Translations under genes and position numbers: made by a program
The notes under the pieces: model-generated
What the model saw: only the letters and a program-made list of their open reading frames with translations
What the model was told of the DNA's origin: nothing
Databases searched by the model: none
In this document: piece by piece, positions 1-13,439 of the stretch
Position numbering within the stretch: position 1 is the stretch's first letter
How the letters are laid out: each line of letters begins with the position of its first letter
NCBI GenBank assembly: GCA_963277665.1
Contig: OY728142.1
Span: forward strand, 9,128,001 to 9,192,000
From: Viscum album
Taxonomy: Eukaryota; Streptophyta; Magnoliopsida; Santalales; Viscaceae
Direction: 5' to 3'
DNA length: 64,000 bases

Positions 1-2400
1 TATTATATTCTATCTATTTATTATATAATTTTATACATATGATTGTATGAAAATTGACTGGTGTCTTCTTATTGTGGTGTTTTCAGCGATCAAGGTTGAT
101 TTTTGAATAAAAATTTAAATATATAATATAATTACTATAGAGAAAAAAATCATTAACATTTTATTAGAACTATTAATATTATTTTTTAATTTTCCATATA
201 TATACATGATATAGTTTTATAATAATATTCATTTAGGTGGTCAAACAAACCAAGACATGAACACAATAATCTCAAAAAGTGAGTATGGTTATGGATGTGT
301 GTAATATACTTTTAAAAGAATAATAATACTATTTTTTATATTTATTACTTTGGAATCATATTTTTAATGGATTATATAAGGAATGAAAATTAATACAGAA
401 AGCACAAAATGTTACATCATGGAGGTGGTAGTATATACAATGCATGATTAACATTATTTTGTTTTTATAAGTGGATATAAATAAATAAATAATGGTTTTA
501 AATTAATAAAATTAAAAATAAATATAATTATGTTGTTGAGGATATTATATTTTAATGTTTAAGGTATTTTTTGGAATTGAAAATTTAAGAATAAATAGTA
601 CCAAGTTTCTAATAATCAATTTGGTACCATGAAATTTCTCTTAAAAGTATCCCTAGAAATAAAGATATATGGATAACTAATTAATAATAATGTATTATGA
701 GAATATGATTGTATAATATTTAAAGTAAAATTTTTGTGTTTCAACCTTGAACTATAAGGACAAGTGTAACATTTATGTGTAGAAGTGTATCCTTTTTATA
801 AGTGAAGAGAATTGGTGTTTTAGATGTTACCATAACATTTTCATTAGTTATTGTAATTATTCAATGTTTAATGGATCCAAAGTAGAAAATATTAAGGGGA
901 AAGTTATTCTGGGTTTAAAATTACGAAATATAATATTATTTGGAAAAATTGAATGTCCTCTGTATATTTCGTTTAAATGTTATATGTTTCCCATAATTAC
1001 TTTTTTCATGGTAATTAACATGTAGATTTCGCATGAAATTTTAATAAAAAACTTATATTGATCATTTTTACTAATTTAACCCTAATGATTTTAATTTATT
1101 TATTATATTTATAAAAAAAATCCAAGGTTATTAAATTTTAATATTAGGATTATTGCAAATATTTTGTAAAATAGTTTTTAGAAAAGTGTGTATTTTTTTA
1201 CCAAAAACATTGTGTGAGGAATAGTTTCTGAATTTTTAATTTCTAATAAAAAAAATTATTTATAAAAAAATTAAAGGTTATGTCGATTTTATAGGAATCC
1301 AATACCCAATTTCAACATGAAAATACTGGAATCATGGAATGAACTGGATTTTTTTTATTAATCTAAATTTTGATACAATTAAACAAATATTGGACATAAG
1401 ATTTATATGGTCAATAAATATATAAAAAATCCTAAATGTAATCATTAAAAAAATTATATTAATTTTTTTTATTCCTCTATGATATTCATACATAATAATA
1501 AAATAATAATAAATAAAATTTCATCAAAACAGTTTTTTAAACAAAAAACATTTCCATAAAAATCTAAAAAATTTATAATATGTATGTTTTGATGTGAGGG
1601 GTTAAAACAAATTTTATTTTTTAAGCGTCATATTGTAATATTTTTAAGTTATTTTTTTGAAATAAAATATATATTATAGAGAAAATTTTGTTTTATGAAA
1701 AAGAACTTTTCAAAATATACTCATATTAATTATTTATAATCTAAAGTTCATAACATTTAGTGGTTTACAATGTTAATGTTTAATATATCACTATTAGTAA
1801 TTTTTTTCAAATTTATTGTTATTATTTTATGTTGGGTGTATCATGTAATGGAATTTATCAAAAATGAAATTGGGTTTATAGGGTTTATAATTTGGGGTTG
1901 TCACAAATTTGATTATTCATGTGATTATATAGATGTACTAAATGATTCTAGAACTCATAGTAAGGGATCATTCATTCAAACCTAATTAATTTTTTGTTTC
2001 AAATTCTCATTCTATTTTCCCATTTCCTTAAATCCTATTCTTATTTAATTATTTTATATTTTGTTTTTATGTTTCTTATATGTACAAAACGATTTCTTTA
2101 CCTTTCTGTTTTTGTGAGAATAAATATTCTTCATGATACATTCTCAATTTATTAATTTAGGAAAACCGAGATTAATTAACATGTTACTTTATAGTTATTA
2201 TTTGTGTACCACTCTATATATTTATTAACCACCTATGGTTCCAAAAAAACCTGTTTAGATAAAACTTTTTGGGTTCATTTATCTAGTTCAGGAAATTTTT
2301 ATTCCCTTACCCTCTTTATACAATCTTTACCCTTTTCGTAAAACACTTTTTATGAGGATCAATTAAAAAAATTATTCTCCACTCTTGTTTATGTCTTCAC
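1..2400 (-). mobile_element. Possible decayed LTR of the C/E family, minus strand
   Basis: Read on the minus strand, 791-802 gives CTTATAAAAAGG, like the TATA segment of the C and E LTRs. The bases that follow it (down to about 740) resemble the C LTR just after its TATA box. Further downstream on the minus strand, 420-445 matches the ACTACCACC segment that lies downstream of the TATA box in C and C0, in the same order. If the spacing in C holds, the LTR would start near 2,400, but I see no clear TG start or polypurine tract there. The match is weak, the boundaries are guesses, and no coding remains are visible. Confidence 0.3.
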
Positions 2401-5400
2401 ATCGCATGAACTACATTTTAATGACCTCTTCTTCTTTACTCATTTATTAATTTCCATAAATTATTTAATCCATTATATAATTTTACTCATAATTATATTT
2501 TCTTCACTTATGCTCTAAAAATGACTATGTAAACCATTTCATTTTCATGGGTTGTTTATTATGCTTAAACCTTATGAATACTTTTGTTATGTGGAACACA
2601 TATGAATATTCATGTTACAAAAGTGATGGGTTGGACTAAAAATATACAACCCCCTATTTTATTTGGTAATGTTCACTTTATATGATATATCATGTATGGT
2701 TCATAGGATGTTGGACTAGAACATATTTTTAGTCTTGAAGGTGATAATTTACATAGGTATATGATGCCTTGATTAGTATTGTACTCTAATTTTTATGATT
2801 CCAGGATATTCTAATATCATCTTCTAATTCATTTATAATATTCTATTATATATGATCCTAATCTTAATTTTGTTATCATGATATTCCCCTTATCTCATAT
2901 GTATTAAATATAATGTGGATTTACATAGATTATTCTCTAAAATGGATCTGAATCTCACCCTTTTTCATATGTATACCACCATGTTATCCATGTCAGTGTA
3001 AAAAATAATAATAGAAACCTAATATAACATTATGAATATTACAACAAATATGATGTATATTATTTTCAAGTAGTTTATTTTACATATCTAATCATCCAAA
3101 GATAATAGACCTTTAGGTTTGTGGTTTTTATTTCATGGATCGTAATATTAAAAATCATTTCATAATATAGGAATGTGACCCGAGTTTCTATATAATAGTT
3201 CATATAAAACATAATATTCTAGAATTTTTATATTCAAATACATGAAGCATGTGACCCATTAATAACCCCAATATCAATGTTTTATAGTCAAAAAAACATA
3301 TAAAATTCAAGAAGAAAATGTAAATATTCTGAATAAACTAACATAACCAGAATTACAAAAGAAACATGAGTTTTAACAATATTTTTTAATCATGTATATT
3401 TTTATATTATTTATCAAGTTCCAAACAATTATTATATCCAAATTATTAAGTAAAAAATAACTCAAATATCTACATGCATACATTCACAGAAAAACCAAAA
3501 TCTCTCCTAAATACCGTGTTTTATGACAATGATAAGAGTAATTAATAAAAAATGTAGATGAATCATCACATAATATCAATAATGTCTCCTGATAAAAAAA
3601 ATTCATAAATTTAGTCTATGGTAAATTGTATCTATAGGGAGAATATCTACCCTCAAACAACCTTTTTTGAAATTAAATAACGAATAAGAAAATTCTAGCA
3701 TGGGGAAATAACCTCATATAAATCCATCCCAATCAGCCATTAATAAATATAATATCAATCAAAATACAAATAAAATAACCAAAATCACTCTCATGGCCTT
3801 AAATATGAAAAAAACATGAAAACCATTTCCTTTGGTTCAACCCCACAATGATTCAAGAATATATACACATAAAATAAATGAAAACCAATATGAGAAAAAC
3901 CTTTATCCTACAAACCTATGTTAATAGAGAATATATCTATTTTACTCTAAATTCCCCCCATAAGACCACCCATGTATAAAAAAATCATACTTATGTATTT
4001 TTATGTAATGGAAAATTTCACATTATGTTTTAGATGAGGATTTAAATGTAAATGAGGTTATGTAATGAAAACTAGTAAGAATGACCTCTAGGACCTAAAC
4101 ACTAGCTATGATGTTAATATGTGTGAATGTGATTGTTTTATATGGTCATATATAATATCACACCAAATACAGTCATCATGAAATGTGAAATACAATAATT
4201 AATTTATTAATAGTAACATTATATATATAAACAATCAAGGTCTGTTTCCTATGTTATTAACAAGACAATGTGGTCTCTGACCAAGACACCACCAAGACAC
4301 AACCTGAATGTTCTATAAAATATTAGTAACATAAATAAATATCCTACAGATAAAAATATTTTATATAATTTACTATTTATTTTATTAACTCAGTGTATCT
4401 TCATTGATAAGAAACCTATTGATTTATCAATCAATCTCCAGGAGAAACATTTCATCATGTTGATATAATGATCCCACATTAGTTTAACAAACATTTCCCA
4501 ACCTCAATGGCCCTTGGATAATGATTTATATCATTATGAAAAAAATTTATCATATCAACAACACACCTAACAATTAATATATCTATATTATGACGAATAA
4601 TCTATATCACATCAACCCATCAATACAACATTCATAAAAAAATTTCTCAAGATCTACGGTGCATGAGGGTCCTTTTCAGTAAAATCAAACCATCAATCCC
4701 TTATTAATAACATGCATTTATCTATCACCCGATTTCATTTGGTGAATAATATTTATCATATTAGGAAAAAATCAAATAACCTATCTATATATGGAATGAA
4801 ATAAACAAACTCATTCTATGAGAAAATAATGATTTTTGACACTCAAATATTATTAAATATAATTACATGAATATTCAATGAATGTTTAAGGAGTTTTTGA
4901 CTACAAATTTGGTCTAGATAACTATTTAGGACATATGTATATTCATTGTTAAACCCCTGTGTATGAACCCCACTACAACCAAATATATACACCCTATAAA
5001 ATCATAATATGTGTTCCATATTGAAACTCGATGCATTCCCTCATGGTAACAACTATGAGTTCCATATACCATTTATGGGTGACCGTATAAGATGAAAAAT
5101 GGCATATGAATTGGGGGGTGACATTAATATAAAATTAAACATTATCTCCAATTTTTGACACGTGGAATCATAGAAAGTATCCAAAAAAATGAATCCATGT
5201 TATATTCCCTCGAGAATTCCATGAAAACCTACACACGATTTTTCAAATCATAACCTTTTGGAATATAATAATAAATAAATAAATTTATTTCTAAAAGAGT
5301 CTCATATACTAAAACCTTGCAAAAGATATTGTTCCAAGTAACTATATTGGTTCAATGAGGGGGTCTGAATCTTTTAACATTGGTTTAATTTTTTTACCAT

Positions 5401-7888
5401 GAATTAATTCAAAATAATCCTTCATCGCTTGTTAAGGTGACTGATCACTCTGATTAACTCATACATGTAGGATAATGAAATAAATATAAACACTAGATAT
5501 ATAAGGACCACCCATAAAAATGATATGGATAATTTATATAATGATCTAAACTGACATTAAAATATAGGATCTACTAGAATCATTATCCTAGAAACAAAAG
5601 GTCGTATATATCCTTTAAACATTATAAAGGAATAATCAATACAACTCTATCCGATCAGGACAGTCCCTAAACGTATCATAATCTTATATTTTTATGCAGA
5701 TATTATAGTTTTCATCTAAATATTATCTTTAGATAATATGAATTTTCTCCCATAATTCTTCTTCCTAGGTAGAACTTATGTGACTTATTTCACCATTCAT
5801 TATAAATAGTCACTACTATGATGATTACATGCTTAAACATAATTTTTTCTCATAATTATGTTCTTATTATTATTTTACATATACTATTTGAATGTGTTCT
5901 ATTCTTATTATCTCCATCTATGAAAAGAATTTTGTAAAACAATCACTATTCTTTTTTTACTTTTGTACAACTAAATGTTTCTACAATACAACAAAAATAT
6001 AATCCACTCTCTTTTTTCCACTTTATTTTACCATATAAAAAAAGAAAGAACCTATTATTCATTCTCAGAAATAGAAATAACATTAAAAATGTTTTTTGAA
6101 TTCGAAATAAAAATTTAAATTCAAACAAATGACTTCCATCAACCACATATTAACTCATCATATATGATTTCAAACCATTTGATTATATTATAACTCATAG
6201 TTAGAATGGATATGTTTACCTAGATTTATAAGGTTGGTATTAAAGGATATTTAGTCATTCATAATGGAATTCCATAATATCCACATGAATCTAGAATTCT
6301 CTTTGAACTATGACTAGAACTATAGTAAGTTAGGACATATTTTAGTTTAACTATTGTGAGATACATTGAAAAAATTCTCAAAATAAAAGTACCATAGCAT
6401 ATTTTATGATTATAATTTCAGATAATAAAAATTTCATAGAACATAATATGTTTTTTGTAATAGAACTCTTTATTTAAGACTACCTATAAATTTCTTTCAT
6501 CCAGGGAAACACCTCAATAATTTGGACACCTCCCAAAACGGCCTCCAAAGAAAAACCATGACATAGTGATACTTATTTTTATTCCTAGACACATATTATT
6601 CATCATATAACCACAATTTACTTCATAAAATAGTATAGGTAACTATTTCCAATTGTAAACCTATCCATACAAAAGGCCTTGTAAAATGCCCATTGAGCTA
6701 GTGATGTCCACATTTCATGCAATAACAAGTCATTTGGACCAACACTACATAGTATTCACTAAAATATGGTTCATTAATGACTCTTCATTATACCATGACT
6801 ATATAGAATGCCAATTTTAGTTTAGTTTCACCATTTTTTCTTCACATATATTTCCACTCGTGTTTTAAAATACCCCCACGGTTTAGTGTTTCCACCTACA
6901 ATTCAAGAAAAATAAAAATGAAAACCCATTTATTTCATAAACATTATTTCATAATTTATTATGTAATTATACATTACTAAAATTTTAAATGATTGGAAGG
7001 AATATTATCTTTATGTAATTAGACAAGTCGAACAATAACATCAAACATGGATATAATGATAATATTTAAAACTACACAACTTTCCTATAAATTCGACTGA
7101 TCTTATAATACTACATGAGATAACATGTACATAAAAATTAGAAAGGGTTGAGATATAAATTCTATTATGGTAATAATAAAATCCTAGCATGAAGTTAATT
7201 AGTATATGTTAGTCAAAGGAATAACATAGTGACATAAAAAGGAAATAATAATAATCTTGAATATCGATGAATGATATAAGATGAAAACATCAAATATCTA
7301 TAGGAATATGGTAACAACCTAACAAATGAACTCATAAGAATAGGTAAATGATAATCATAGAGTGATCATAACATAATGTTCTTAGAATAACCTCACATGC
7401 ACTATACTTGGTGTCACGAGATAAAAAACATTACTCAATGCATTTGTGGACTATATAATTGGGGGCCCACTGGTCATATATATATTACGTACATAAATTT
7501 ATGTTCCTCATATATCACACAAAATATGAACATATTTTATCACGATTTATCCCACGCTAATAGAGGGTGTTTTATATACATGGATGTCCCAAATCATTGA
7601 TGGAAAGGTATAAATAGTTTAATACCCTTGAGTGGAAATTGGTATGGGTAATCACAACATAAATGTTTATCATAGAGAATTAAGAAATAATTGTCCTAGG
7701 ATAATGGGGTTATATAAAGTTAAATGGTAGATATTAATGATAGTGATGCGGGGCCTATAATTACATTGGAATAACAAGTACAATAATGGATTTCTAAAAA
7801 TATATTCAATATTAATTGTTTGAAATAAAAATTCATAATACAAAGAAACTACCTGAATAGTGATGAGGATGAAACAATGAATTACCAT
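2401..7888. other. AT-rich stretch without recognisable genes
   Basis: This stretch is AT-rich, with stop codons frequent in all frames. The longest open frames are under 80 codons, are rich in F/I/N/Y/K and match nothing I know. I see no RNA gene, no tandem array and no clear LTR boundary. It is probably old transposon sequence decayed past recognition. A TATA-like run (TATAAATAG) near 7,610 stands alone and is not assigned a role. Confidence 0.6.
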
Positions 7889-7893
7889 GAGAG
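7889..7893. repeat. Target-site duplication, left copy (element A)
   Basis: GAGAG directly precedes the LTR end TGTCACGACC. The base block after the other LTR (17,978-17,982) is GAGTG, a 4 of 5 match, as expected for an aged 5-bp duplication from a gypsy integrase. Confidence 0.55.
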
Positions 7894-8187
7894 TGTCACG
7901 ACCCATCCCCCGGGGCCTGTTCCTTGACTACCCCAAGCCCGCCTTCCATTGGCCAGGGGCTGGTGACTAGCACTGAACGGCGTATTCCCTAAAACCAGGA
8001 AGGCATTGATTTTATATCCTGTAAACACACGCAACCAAGAACACATCATGATAAAAACATGAGTAACTAAATAGTAAATAGTGTGAGTACAGAAAGTAAA
8101 AAAGGGGCCAGAATACAAGCCCAACTTGAAAATAGAAGAAAACTGAAAGTACAAGTAAACTAAACACCTCATGTGAACACCAACACA

Positions 8188-8303
8188 GGATTCGAGTACA
8201 TCTTCTGACCCACATGGACTCCTAGTACATCGTCAGACCCACATAGGATCCTAGTACATCATTAGACCCATACAGGATTCTAGTACCTCTTTAGACCCAT
8301 GAA
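8188..8303. repeat. Four tandem 29-bp units in the 3' LTR of A
   Basis: Units of 28, 30, 29 and 29 bp start at 8,188, 8,216, 8,246 and 8,275. Each opens GGATCCTAGTAC or a near variant and ends in a form of CAGACCCACACA. The same array at 15,867-16,185 has eleven units. Confidence 0.9.
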
Positions 8304-8689
8304 GGATCCTTTTCTCAAGTTACAGGTAGCTATAGGGTTCCATCACTACGATTACTTGCCTCTAGAGGAGTATTCTCCTCATGCTGTTGGTCGATACTCC
8401 AACTAACACGAAGTCTCATGAAGAATCATCCCAATGGACTTCCATGTAATAGGGGTCTCAATTCAACAGATGGTGCGTCAATCAAACGCCCTATCTGTAA
8501 GTTATTAGCCTTTTAGACATGAGGGTCTTGTTGGATTCGTGCATGATCCAGCCTGAATATACCCCAACTTTATCAAAATATCATGTGGTGTATACCTAAA
8601 GGACCATATCTGTCGACGGTTTTTGGCACTATAGACTCTTCATCAAACGGATGCCCGAAGCTCAATATATGGCTGGAAAAACGTATAGG

Positions 8690-9140
8690 GTTGAAAGTTG
8701 TCCAAGTCCGGTCCGACCTAGCCTGGGCCGACACGGTTTGGGCCGACCCGACCCAACTAGGTATGGGTCGACCTGATCCAACCTGTTTTTTGTCAACCCG
8801 GCCCATTATGGGTGGCCCGGTCCGCGTTGGGTGGCCCGTGATGCGTGGTGGCTGTGGTGCGGCCTGGTGGCCGTGGTACAGCTGGCGCCGCGGTGCACTA
8901 GGGCGGCTGCGGTGCGACAGGGCAGCGGGGCGTCCGTAGTGTGGTAGTCCACTGCAGATAGATGGATAGCCAGTCGTCCTCTCGGAGAAACGCGGTCGTG
9001 GGTCATTCCTTCGCCGGTGGCCGGCTCGGTTGGTTGTCCTCCCTTCGTTGTTGCGGCACTAGCCAAAGTTCTCTTTCGTTGGGCGGCACAGTCGTGCTTC
9101 CACCTTCATTGCAGCCGACGGTGTCTCAGCCACCATTTTC
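8690..9140. other. GC-rich block inside the 3' LTR of A
   Basis: Strikingly GC-rich against AT-rich surroundings. The left half contains repeated GGGCCGACC, GGTCGACC and GGCCCGG runs. The right half has many CpG sites. Its partner lies at 16,570-16,960. The open frames here are by-products of low stop-codon density, not genes. It could be the LTR's promoter-proximal or 5' leader segment, but I could not place a TATA box. Confidence 0.75.
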
Positions 9141-10165
9141 GTGACCCACATGTGTCCGTTTCCATTCTCCTCCATCGCGAAGAACACAACAAAACATCAA
9201 TGGATTGCGGAGATGTCATGCCATGTTCATTTGTCCCACATCCTTGAATTAGGGTGATAGAAAGCGGCTCGATAAAACATGAATCACGAAGAACATCAAG
9301 AACATGTATGGGGAAAAATAAAACAACAACCCTACCTCGAATGTACGTTGATGTGTCACATTATGAAAATGGTGAAGGCGTAGAGGGTTCCAATGATCGT
9401 CTCCTCCACAATATGCTTTTGAGGCCTGGCTCATTTCCCGTCCTCTTTCTGTGATCTAAAGAACGTTCTTTGATAAAGAATGCATTCATCGTTTGGAGGA
9501 TAAGTTCATCGTTGGAGATGAGATTCTCCAAGATCTTCCAAGATTCTCCCTTTTCCAACAATTTCCCTCCCGAAAAATTGAGAGTCTCTAAAATTTTAAA
9601 TTAATTATGTCAATTTAAATTACACTGGCACAATTAATTGTTTTCACAATTAATTGTCTCGCATTGGCATAATAAAATTGGAGGAAGTCTAAGGGTTAAC
9701 TCTTCATTAATGAGGTAGTTCAAAGGGTTTCTCAAATTAAGAGGGTTCGGGTGGTCCCCACCTTTAGGAATTTAAAATGGGGGTTTTGGGATCTGTGGTC
9801 CCCAACTCCATAACATTCACCTGGGAGGTTTCAAAAATAATAAAATATAAGTTTATTTTATTTTATTTATATTTCCACGAAATAGTGAAAAACTATATTT
9901 CACCCTCGACCTACTGCGGTCGAGGTAAAGTACTATTTATGTGGATACTGGTGCTGCGAGTTTCATGGTTCCCTCAGATGTCAGTTACTAGTAGTGGTTC
10001 AAAAGTTACAAAAAACCCGCCCAAATGTTTAATGAACGTACTGGAAGAAAAGTTCATAAATTCATTCCCGACACACCAGGCCTCGGAATCATAGGCCATA
10101 AATTTTCACAGACTCTTAAATTTCCCATATAATAAAATATATCATGGAATATAAGGGTCTTTACA

Positions 10166-10180
10166 TTCTCCCCACCTCAG
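10166..10180 (-). promoter_or_regulatory. Polypurine tract of element A
   Basis: On the minus strand CTGAGGTGGGGAGAA directly precedes the LTR start TGTAAAG. This is the expected site and composition for priming plus-strand DNA synthesis. Confidence 0.8.
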
Positions 10181-10239
10181 GGCTTTATGTCCTCATAAGC
10201 CACAACTCAAACTAAGGGAACAAGTGGGGGTACTAAGCA

Positions 10240-10660
10240 CGTATCTGAGCCTCCGGCCCACATGTGCTCTCCTAGAGGTTCTCGTGCTACCAGCGAACAT
10301 GCACCAGAGGTATTGACCACCCACGAAGGACCTGCTCCGTTCGATCCTCAATCTCTACCAGAACCACTGAAAATGTATCCCCTTCATCGATGTCCAGCTC
10401 GCCATGGTGGATGACATGGGTAGGATCATGAACATATCTCCTCATCTAGAATACGTGGAAGATTTCGTGAACCTGGTGCAACTAAGGGGGATGTGCTAAG
10501 TGGTAATCCACCTCTCCAACTCTACTAAGGACCTAGATAGGTAAAATGAACCTCAGAGATAAATTTCCGCCCCGGCCAAATCTCTACAAACCTCGTCGAG
10601 TTGAGACCCGTAGAAAAATGTGGTCGCCATACTCAAACTCCAGAGGTCTCTATCTCTTTT
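10240..10660 (-). pseudogene. Integrase C-terminus and chromodomain of element A (broken)
   Basis: Minus-strand translation with frame changes gives LEFEYGDHIFLRVSTRRGL and RFGRGGNLSLRF, close to the gypsy integrase C-terminal module that usually reads GD.VFLKVSP..G..RFG..GKLSPRF. Further on come VLVEIEDRTEQVLRGW, SIPLVHVRW and, after a stop, a segment ending in a changed form of ATWEPEAQIR. These match the chromodomain tail of plant chromoviruses, which directs integration to marked chromatin. At least five in-frame stops interrupt it. Confidence 0.8.
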
Positions 10661-10677
10661 CGGCATAAGACTTATTC

Positions 10678-11460
10678 CTACTCTGTGGAGTCTTCATACA
10701 CTCCATGATGATTTATACATTCTCTGTGGTAGCTCATACCATCTCTGATCCCACGAGTGCTGACTCCTCGGGTTAGTCCAGCACAAAGGTGATCTGCATG
10801 GCTGCCCGTATAACACCTCAAAAGGTGAAATACCAATTGTGGAGTGATAGATATTGTTGTATGAAAACTAAAAAAAGGAAATTGATCTTCCCAACTATTA
10901 CCAATGATGAGGATGCAAGCAATAAGCATTTCCTCGAGGGTCTGCAAGGTCTGCTCAGTCTTCCCATCCGTCTGAGGATGGAAGGTGGTGGTCAAACGAA
11001 GCTACATCTCAAAAGCCTGATGCAACCCATTCCATAGATAGGAAATAAAATGTGCATCATTATTTGAGAAAATCATCGGGGGTAATTCATGTAGTCATAC
11101 AATCTCCATCACAAAGTGGCATCCCATGCTCTTTACTGAACCCTGCTCTCTGATCAATCAGAATTAGACCGACTTGGTGGGTCGGTCGACGATCACCGAG
11201 ATAGAATCATGACCTCTGGATACACGTGGATGTCCTGTCACAAAGTCCATGGATATCATGTCCCACTTGCACTATGGGACAATTAAAGGCTGAACAAAGC
11301 CAGTTGGTACCTAATGCTTCACCTTCACTTGTATACAAGTGAGGCACCGAGAGACAATCATTGCTACGTCATTCTTCATTCTCAGCCACCAGTGATGTTA
11401 TCAGAGGTCCTAGTAAATCTTTGCCACTAATGGGTGTATCGATATAGGGGATGTGTGGAA
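10678..11460 (-). pseudogene. Integrase core of element A (broken)
   Basis: Reading the minus strand from about 11,410: a zinc-binding segment with MKNDVAMIVSRCLTC, then WDMISMDFVTGHPRVSRG and SISVIVDRPTKSV (first catalytic Asp present), then a stop. Around 11,030-11,092 comes LHELPPMIFSNNDAHFIS, where the second catalytic Asp (normally SDRD) is Asn. From 10,995 an open frame carries FHPQTDGKTEQTLQTLEEML and, further on, [11 protein letters not shown], the usual end of the core. The whole is recognisable but could not be active. Confidence 0.88.
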
Positions 11461-11759
11461 CTCCCCCAACACTTCCGCCAGAAGTAGCACTGGTACCATG
11501 GTTTGTCCTCTAAAGAGGATTACATGCTCCCCACCTTTAAAAAATCCTTCTGGTGCATGTCCTATAGATATCTGAGTACGTCGAGCCTCTCAGTTAGCGT
11601 CCCCATGCTATGCCTCCCTATCTCAATAAAGTAGTAGGGGAGTGACTATAAGAGACTGAATAAAAGCTGATTCATCTCGATCCACAAAGGATATCTGCAA
11701 AGAGGTCAGTTGCTCAGTCGCTTCACCTAACAACTGTATACCAGATCTCTTACTAAGTG

Positions 11760-12130
11760 CATATGCTACAACGTTCCCCTTCCCATGAGTATATAATATC
11801 TCAATGACATAGTCTTAGAGAAATATAGTAAAACGTCATTGTCTTACATTCAGGCCCTTCTGATAGATGATATACCTGAGACTTTGGTGATTGGAGTAGA
11901 CTGTAAATTTCTCACCCATCAAGTAATGTCGCCACTTCTTCAAGGAGAAGACCACTACTGCTAACTCTAGGTCATGGGTAGCGTATTCTTTCTAATTTTT
12001 TCGTAGCTTTTGAGAACCATATGTGATCAATGCTCACTCATGCATCAGGACACATCTTTTCCAAGTACCTGATGCATCGCAGTAGGATATATACACTATT
12101 CCCTCCTCCGGTATCCTTAAGATGGGGGCA
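11760..12130 (-). pseudogene. RNase H domain of element A (decayed)
   Basis: Minus-strand translation reads VYISYCDASGTWKRCVLMH, a stop, then LITYGSQKLRKN, another stop, YATHDLELAVVVFSLKKW, RHYLMGEKFTVYSNHQSL and, further on, EILYTHGKGNVVAYALSKR. This is the gypsy RNase H, which degrades the RNA strand of the RNA-DNA hybrid. The first Asp (CDASG) and the Glu (DLELA) are present, while the later Asp (normally T-D-H) is Asn. It is followed by the tether to integrase. Confidence 0.88.
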
Positions 12131-12149
12131 CTAGTCAGCCTCTGCCTAA

Positions 12150-13133
12150 TCTCATGAAAACACTGATGGAATCTCTCCGACCACAGAAAGTGTTTCCCCT
12201 TCTTCATCAATGCTGATAAAGGTGCTACAACTATGGAGAAATTTGTTAAAAATCATCGGTAGTATCCGAAAAAACCCATGAAACTTTGTACCTCTGTCAC
12301 ACTCCTGGGTGGCTCCCAAGAAAGTACACCTCAATCATCACTGGATATACTGCAACTCCAGCCTCCGAGATGACATGTCCAAGAAAATGATCCTCACAGA
12401 TCTAGAACTGGAACTTTGAGAGATTACCATAAAGTGGGTTCTCTCGGAGTGTGTCAAGAAATATATGCAAATGATATGTAGGCTCCTCCTCAGTAGCTGA
12501 GTAGATCAGAATGTCTTCGATGAAGACTACTACAAAGTGATAAAGGTATGGCAGAAATATACTGTTCATGAGTCCCATGAACACTACTGGGGAATTGATT
12601 ATGCCGAATGAAATGACCAAAAACACATAATGCCAGTACCAACATCTGAAAGTTGTCATTTGCACATCCTCATCTCACACTCTGAGCTGGTGGTAGCCTG
12701 ATCTGAGGTCTAACATTGGGAACCATTCTACTCTCATCAGCTGATCAAAGAGGTCGTCAATCCTCATGAGTTGGTACATGTTCTTCACAGTCACCAGGTT
12801 CAGGCACCAATATTAAACAAAAATCCTCAAGCTCCCATCCTCCTTCTTGGTAAACAAAATCAGGGCTACCCAAATGGAAACTCTAGGCCGAATTAACCCT
12901 TTCCCTTGTACGTCCTCCAACTGTACTTTCACCTCACAAAGCTCTATGGGAGCCATGTTATATACTGGTGTAGATATCAGTGTCGTCCCAGGGCTCAAGT
13001 AAATGTAAAAATCCACCTCTCTCCATGGAGGTAGACCCAAAACATCATCAGGGAAGACATCTGCATACTTTTCCACCACTACAGGATAGATCAGACTCTC
13101 CACATAAACGGCTCTGAGGGTAAGGCTAGCCAA
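12150..13133 (-). pseudogene. Reverse transcriptase and protease-RT linker of element A (broken)
   Basis: The frame from 13,133 to 12,813 gives YADVFPDDVLGLPPWREVDF, a changed MAP.EL and KGLIRPRVSIWVALILFTKK, the linker and first RT motifs. After a frame change come [15 protein letters not shown] and then, in the frame 12,665-12,402, MTTFRCWYWHYVFLVISFG and VVVFIEDILIYSATEEE. The catalytic motif, normally F-I-D-D, is F-I-E-D here, which should abolish polymerase activity. The C-terminal part runs on to about 12,150. In life it would copy the element RNA into DNA in the cytoplasmic particle. Confidence 0.92.
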
Positions 13134-13439
13134 CTGATGAGTGATCAGATGCAGTGTCCTCCAGATAAGTCCATCCTATGCTACAAAGGCTCCCTTATCT
13201 TCAGTGAAGGTAAACCTAGTCCCATCTGTGTGGAAACACCGCACTTTGTTCCTAATATAGTCAATCTGAACAAGGAATGTAGATAACTAGTCCATACCCA
13301 AAATGATGTTGTAAGGCCTCTACGCCGCTACTATGAGATCCAATCCAAATCTCTCACCTCCTAGAGTAAGCTCACACTACCGGCATTTGTGCGTTATTAT
13401 TGAATCCACTCTCGTATGATTCTCTAGCAGTAAGGATCG

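Larger units (their letters stand above)
7894..10165 (-). repeat. 3' LTR of element A
   Basis: On the minus strand it starts TGTAAAGACCC at 10,165, just after the polypurine tract, and ends GGGTCGTGACA at 7,894, giving the canonical TG...CA ends. It matches 15,011-17,977 along its length, for example around 7,900-8,030 against 15,015-15,130, and in the GC-rich block. It is about 700 bp shorter than its partner. A gap near the 29-bp repeats explains most of this: some 560 bp present at 15,304-15,866 are absent here, together with seven repeat units. Deletion between the GGATCC-type repeats is the likely cause. Confidence 0.9.

Noticed and set aside
8573..9144. Several overlapping frames of 60-118 codons on both strands
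   Set aside because: They fall in the GC-rich LTR block where stop codons are rare. The counterpart block at 16,570-16,960 gives different frames.
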